Assembly (NCBI RefSeq): GCF_004353905.1
Contig: NZ_SMOD01000022.1
Span: 1 to 64,000, forward strand
Source of the DNA: Paraburkholderia guartelaensis
GTDB lineage: Bacteria > Pseudomonadota > Gammaproteobacteria > Burkholderiales > Burkholderiaceae
Direction: 5' to 3'
DNA length: 64,000 nucleotides
Shown: one piece after another, positions 61,501-64,000 of the stretch
Layout of the letters: each line of letters opens with the position of its first letter
Position numbering within the stretch: the first letter of the stretch is position 1
Notes under the pieces: generated by a model
Seen by the model: only the letters and a program-made list of their open reading frames with translations
What the model was told of the DNA's origin: nothing
Databases searched by the model: none
Position numbers and translations under genes: made by a program

Positions 61501-61603
61501 GTCTGGCAACCAAGCCTTGATGGCAACACCGGCGCGCGCCCGAAGTTTCCGGCGCGCGCCGCAACGCCTCAGAACCGACGTTTCGAAGCACTGACGATTC
61601 GAC

Positions 61604-62590
61604 ATGACTACGGGTCCCCTGAAGCCCTCGCCCGCCACAGCACCGGCCGGCGATGCCCCCGACCGATCACGCGCACGAACCCGCATGAGCCGACTACCCC
61701 GCGCCGTTTCCGCGCCTCGCGCGCCCTGGCTCCTGATCGTGCCGAGTCTCGTGCTCGCGCTCTTCATCATCAGCTATCCGATCTTCAACATCGTGTATCA
61801 GTCGCTGCACGATGTGTCGCGCTTCGGGCAGATTCGCGACTTCAGCGGCCTGCAGAACTTCTATAACGTGTTCGGCGACCCGGTGTTCATGAGCGCCTTG
61901 AGGAACACGCTGATCTGGACATTCTTCGTCGTGGTGGGGACAGTGGGGATTTCCGTGCCGGTCGCGCTCGTGCTCAATCAGGACTTTTACGGCCGCGGCA
62001 TTGCGCGCACGATCGTCATGCTGCCGTGGTCCGTCTCGCTCACGATGACGGCCGTGGTCTGGCGCTGGGCGTTCAACGACGACTACGGCATGGTCAACGT
62101 CACGCTGCAGCGCCTCGGCCTCACTTCGGGGCCGATCCATTGGCTCGCGACGCCCGAGTATGCGTTCCCGGTGGAAATCTGTGTGGGCATACTCGTGTCG
62201 ATCCCCTTCACGACCACGATCCTGCTGGGCGGCCTTTCCTCGGTGCCGGGCGATATCTACGAAGCCGCACGCATCGACGGTGCGAGCGCCTGGCAACAGT
62301 TCCGCCAGCTCACGCTGCCGCTGCTCAAGCCGTTCATCAACATGGCGGTCCTGCTGAACGTGATCTACGTGTTCAACTCGTTCCCGATCATCTGGGTGAT
62401 GACGCAAGGCGGCCCCGACGACAGCACGCATATTCTCGTCACCTACCTTTACGAACTCGGCTTCCGGTTAGGACGACCAGGCGAAGCCGCCGCCGTCTCG
62501 CTCATCATGCTCGTCATCCTGTTCGCCTTCTCGGTGGTCTACCTGCGCCTGCAGGCAAAACGCGGCAGCGCCGAAGGAGACCTCGCATGA
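61604..62590 (+). CDS. Sugar/polyol ABC transporter permease, MalF type
   Basis: A 328-residue permease with six hydrophobic helices and the cytoplasmic EAA loop YEAARIDGASAWQQFRQLTL that contacts the ATPase. The N-terminal 45 residues are a Pro/Arg-rich cytoplasmic leader; an internal ATG at 61685 is an alternative start, and neither has a strong ribosome site. Its TGA overlaps the ATG of the MalG-type gene (ATGA), so the two are translationally coupled. Confidence 0.94.
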   Translation: MTTGPLKPSPATAPAGDAPDRSRARTRMSRLPRAVSAPRAPWLLIVPSLVLALFIISYPIFNIVYQSLHDVSRFGQIRDFSGLQNFYNVFGDPVFMSALRNTLIWTFFVVVGTVGISVPVALVLNQDFYGRGIARTIVMLPWSVSLTMTAVVWRWAFNDDYGMVNVTLQRLGLTSGPIHWLATPEYAFPVEICVGILVSIPFTTTILLGGLSSVPGDIYEAARIDGASAWQQFRQLTLPLLKPFINMAVLLNVIYVFNSFPIIWVMTQGGPDDSTHILVTYLYELGFRLGRPGEAAAVSLIMLVILFAFSVVYLRLQAKRGSAEGDLA

Positions 62591-63432
62591 ACCGCAAGCT
62601 CAAACGCTCGATCTGGTGCTGGCTCGCGCTCTCGCCGCTCGTCGTGGCCGTGCTGTTCCCGTTCGCGGTGATGTTCTTCACCTCGTTCAAGCCGGCTTCG
62701 GAAGTGTTCGTCTATCCGGCGCGCTGGCTGCCGATGCAGTGGCGCTGGCAGAACTACGTCGACATGTGGCAGGCCGCGAACTTCGGTGTCGCGCTGCGCA
62801 ACAGCATCGTGGTGAGCTGTCTTTCCACGGCGCTTGCGCTCGCCGTGAGCCTGCCGGCCGCCTATGCGCTCGCGCGCTTTCCGTTCCGCGGGCGCGGCCT
62901 TTACCGCCAGTTCCTGCTCGTCACGCAGATGCTCTCGCCGATCCTGCTCGTGGTCGGCCTGTTCCGGCTTGCCGCGATGATTCCGTACGGCGACGGCAAT
63001 CTCGTCGATTCGAAGATCGGCGTGATCGTCTCTTATGCGGCGTTCAATATCGCGTTTGCCGTGTGGATGCTCTCGTCGTATTTCCAGACCGTGCCGCGCG
63101 ATCTCGAAGAATCGGCGTGGCTCGAAGGCTGCAGCCGCACGGGCGCCGTGTTCCGCGTGTTCCTGCCGCTCGCGGTGCCGGCCGTGGTGGTCACGGCGAT
63201 CTTCACGTTCATCAGCGCGTGGAATGAGTTCGCCGTGGTCTACACGCTGATCCGCTCGCCCGAGAACAAGACGCTCACGGTGCAAGTCACCGACATGGTG
63301 GCCGGCAAGTACACCGTGGAATGGCAGCTCGTCATGGCGGCCACGCTCGCGGCCACGCTGCCGGTTTCCGTGGTGTTCGCCTGGCTGCAGCGCTACATGG
63401 TGAAGGGACTCGCGCTTGGCGCCGTGAAGTAA
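62587..63432 (+). CDS. Sugar/polyol ABC transporter permease, MalG type
   Basis: A 281-residue permease with six helices, the MalG-type start PLVVAVLFPFAVMFFTSFKP and the EAA loop EESAWLEGCSRTGAVFRVFL, where EAA is ESA. It completes the importer with the MalF-type partner, the binding protein and the ATPase in the divergent operon. GAAGGAG precedes the ATG. Confidence 0.95.
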   Translation: MNRKLKRSIWCWLALSPLVVAVLFPFAVMFFTSFKPASEVFVYPARWLPMQWRWQNYVDMWQAANFGVALRNSIVVSCLSTALALAVSLPAAYALARFPFRGRGLYRQFLLVTQMLSPILLVVGLFRLAAMIPYGDGNLVDSKIGVIVSYAAFNIAFAVWMLSSYFQTVPRDLEESAWLEGCSRTGAVFRVFLPLAVPAVVVTAIFTFISAWNEFAVVYTLIRSPENKTLTVQVTDMVAGKYTVEWQLVMAATLAATLPVSVVFAWLQRYMVKGLALGAVK

Positions 63433-63449
63433 GAGAAAGTCTCGCGCGC

Positions 63450-63653
63450 TTACTTGCCCAGTTCATGGCCGATCACGCCGCCGGCCACGGCGCCGCCCAC
63501 GGTGCCGACCGCGCTGCCGTTGGTGGCCCGGTTGCCGACATAACCGCCCGCGGCGGCGCCGCCCAGCGTGCAGGCCCCTGTGCCCGCTGCAGTCAGCAAG
63601 ACGGTGATGACGAGTGAGGCGCGCGCGGCGCGTATGCGTCGTAGCCAGTTCAT
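63450..63653 (-). CDS. Glycine-zipper lipoprotein
   Basis: A 67-residue protein: basic N-terminus, hydrophobic segment and lipobox TAAGTGAC (lipidated Cys28), then a glycine-zipper pair (GGAAAGGYVGNRATNGSAVG then TVGGAVAGGVIGHELG). Such small outer-membrane lipoproteins (Rickettsia 17-kDa-antigen-like) affect envelope integrity. It is convergent with malG, with 17 bp between stop codons. Confidence 0.85.
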   Translation of the reverse strand: MNWLRRIRAARASLVITVLLTAAGTGACTLGGAAAGGYVGNRATNGSAVGTVGGAVAGGVIGHELGK

Positions 63654-63716
63654 CGTCGATTCTCCTGATCGAACCCGGTGGCTTTCATGCCAGCAAGCTT
63701 CGTGCCGCGCTGGCTT

Positions 63717-64000
63717 TCAGCCGTGGTGCAGATGCAGCAGGATCAGCGTGAGCGTGACGAGCGAACCTAGTGTGGAATGCAAAATGGTGCGCGAAGTCAC
63801 GTGCGCCTCGCGCCGGTAGTACTCGGCGAGCATGAACGGGCCGGTGCCCGTGGGCAGCGCCGCGAGCAACACCGCAATTTCCACGAGCTGGTCAGGCAGC
63901 CCGAACACGCGATCGGCCAGCCACCACGTGAGCAGCGGCTGCGCGACGAGCTTGGAGAGCGTGAGCCACCACGACGACTCACGCGGCGCTTCGCCGCTCG
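63717..64000 (-). CDS. AEC-family transporter, C-terminal part, cut by window edge
   Basis: The open frame enters from the right edge and gives about 94 residues: KLVAQPLLTWWLADRVFGLP, then VLLAALPTGTGPFMLAEYY and a final hydrophobic helix ending HLHHG. This is the conserved end of auxin-efflux-carrier-type transporters, including the ALPTG segment of the last repeat. These export or exchange organic acids such as malate. A GTG at 63908 is internal, not the true start. Confidence 0.88.
   Translation of the reverse strand, partial: SGEAPRESSWWLTLSKLVAQPLLTWWLADRVFGLPDQLVEIAVLLAALPTGTGPFMLAEYYRREAHVTSRTILHSTLGSLVTLTLILLHLHHG

Overview
This window looks like a chromosome segment from a Burkholderiaceae bacterium, most likely Paraburkholderia, Caballeronia or Burkholderia. 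The evidence is the GC-rich coding sequence, the many LysR, GntR and IclR regulators, a Burkholderia-type porin, DUF4148, DUF2917 and DUF2242 proteins, and two oxalate/formate antiporter paralogues. Species assignment is inference. Almost the whole window is coding. The only mobile-element signal is the start of an IS256-family transposase at the left edge.

Layout. 1-0.8 kb: IS256-type end, then an unusual one-sided ACTGC-rich tract lying between a DUF4148 gene and its apparent terminator. 1.3-9.8 kb: a long minus-strand block with gnd, DUF938, flavin-reductase-like, sirtuin, OXLD-type small protein, SDR, a family-3 solute-binding protein, LysR and DUF2252. 10-13.1 kb: gltS, a LysE exporter and a ketopantoate reductase. 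13.2-21.8 kb plus 29.9-31.3 kb: an oxalate-related region with two OFA antiporters, a formyl-CoA:oxalate CoA-transferase (frc), an FAH-family hydrolase, an unknown membrane protein, LysR regulators and a GntR regulator. A 14-bp operator-like sequence (TATGTGATATATCA) lies in front of frc, in front of the gntR unit and in front of the second antiporter, which points to one regulon. No oxalyl-CoA decarboxylase gene is in the window. 22-31 kb also holds DUF2917, porin, the mprF-acvB pair for aminoacylated lipids, and a higBA toxin-antitoxin locus whose toxin has an in-frame stop.

31-45 kb: ahpC/ahpF peroxide defence, LysR-pirin-DoxX, GntR-FUSC, a rubredoxin with an extra N-terminal region, a LuxR/nitrilase/APC-permease/GntR group, a Liv-type binding protein and a DUF2242 lipoprotein. 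46-47.5 kb: LysE exporter divergent from an Lrp-type regulator.

47.5-50.2 kb is the part most worth following up. It is a tight three-gene operon encoding a cyclic-nucleotide-binding protein whose C-terminal half resembles the FliG torque domain, then a MotA-type stator and a MotB/OmpA-type stator. No other flagellar gene is present. It could be a ligand-controlled stator-rotor complex outside the canonical flagellum.

50.5-64 kb: a MBL/FAD-monooxygenase/DUF2783 operon divergent from two tandem IclR regulators and a cytochrome P450; then a complete sugar or polyol ABC importer split into two divergent operons (SDR-malK-rpiR and SBP-malF-malG); then a glycine-zipper lipoprotein and the C-terminus of an AEC transporter cut by the window edge.
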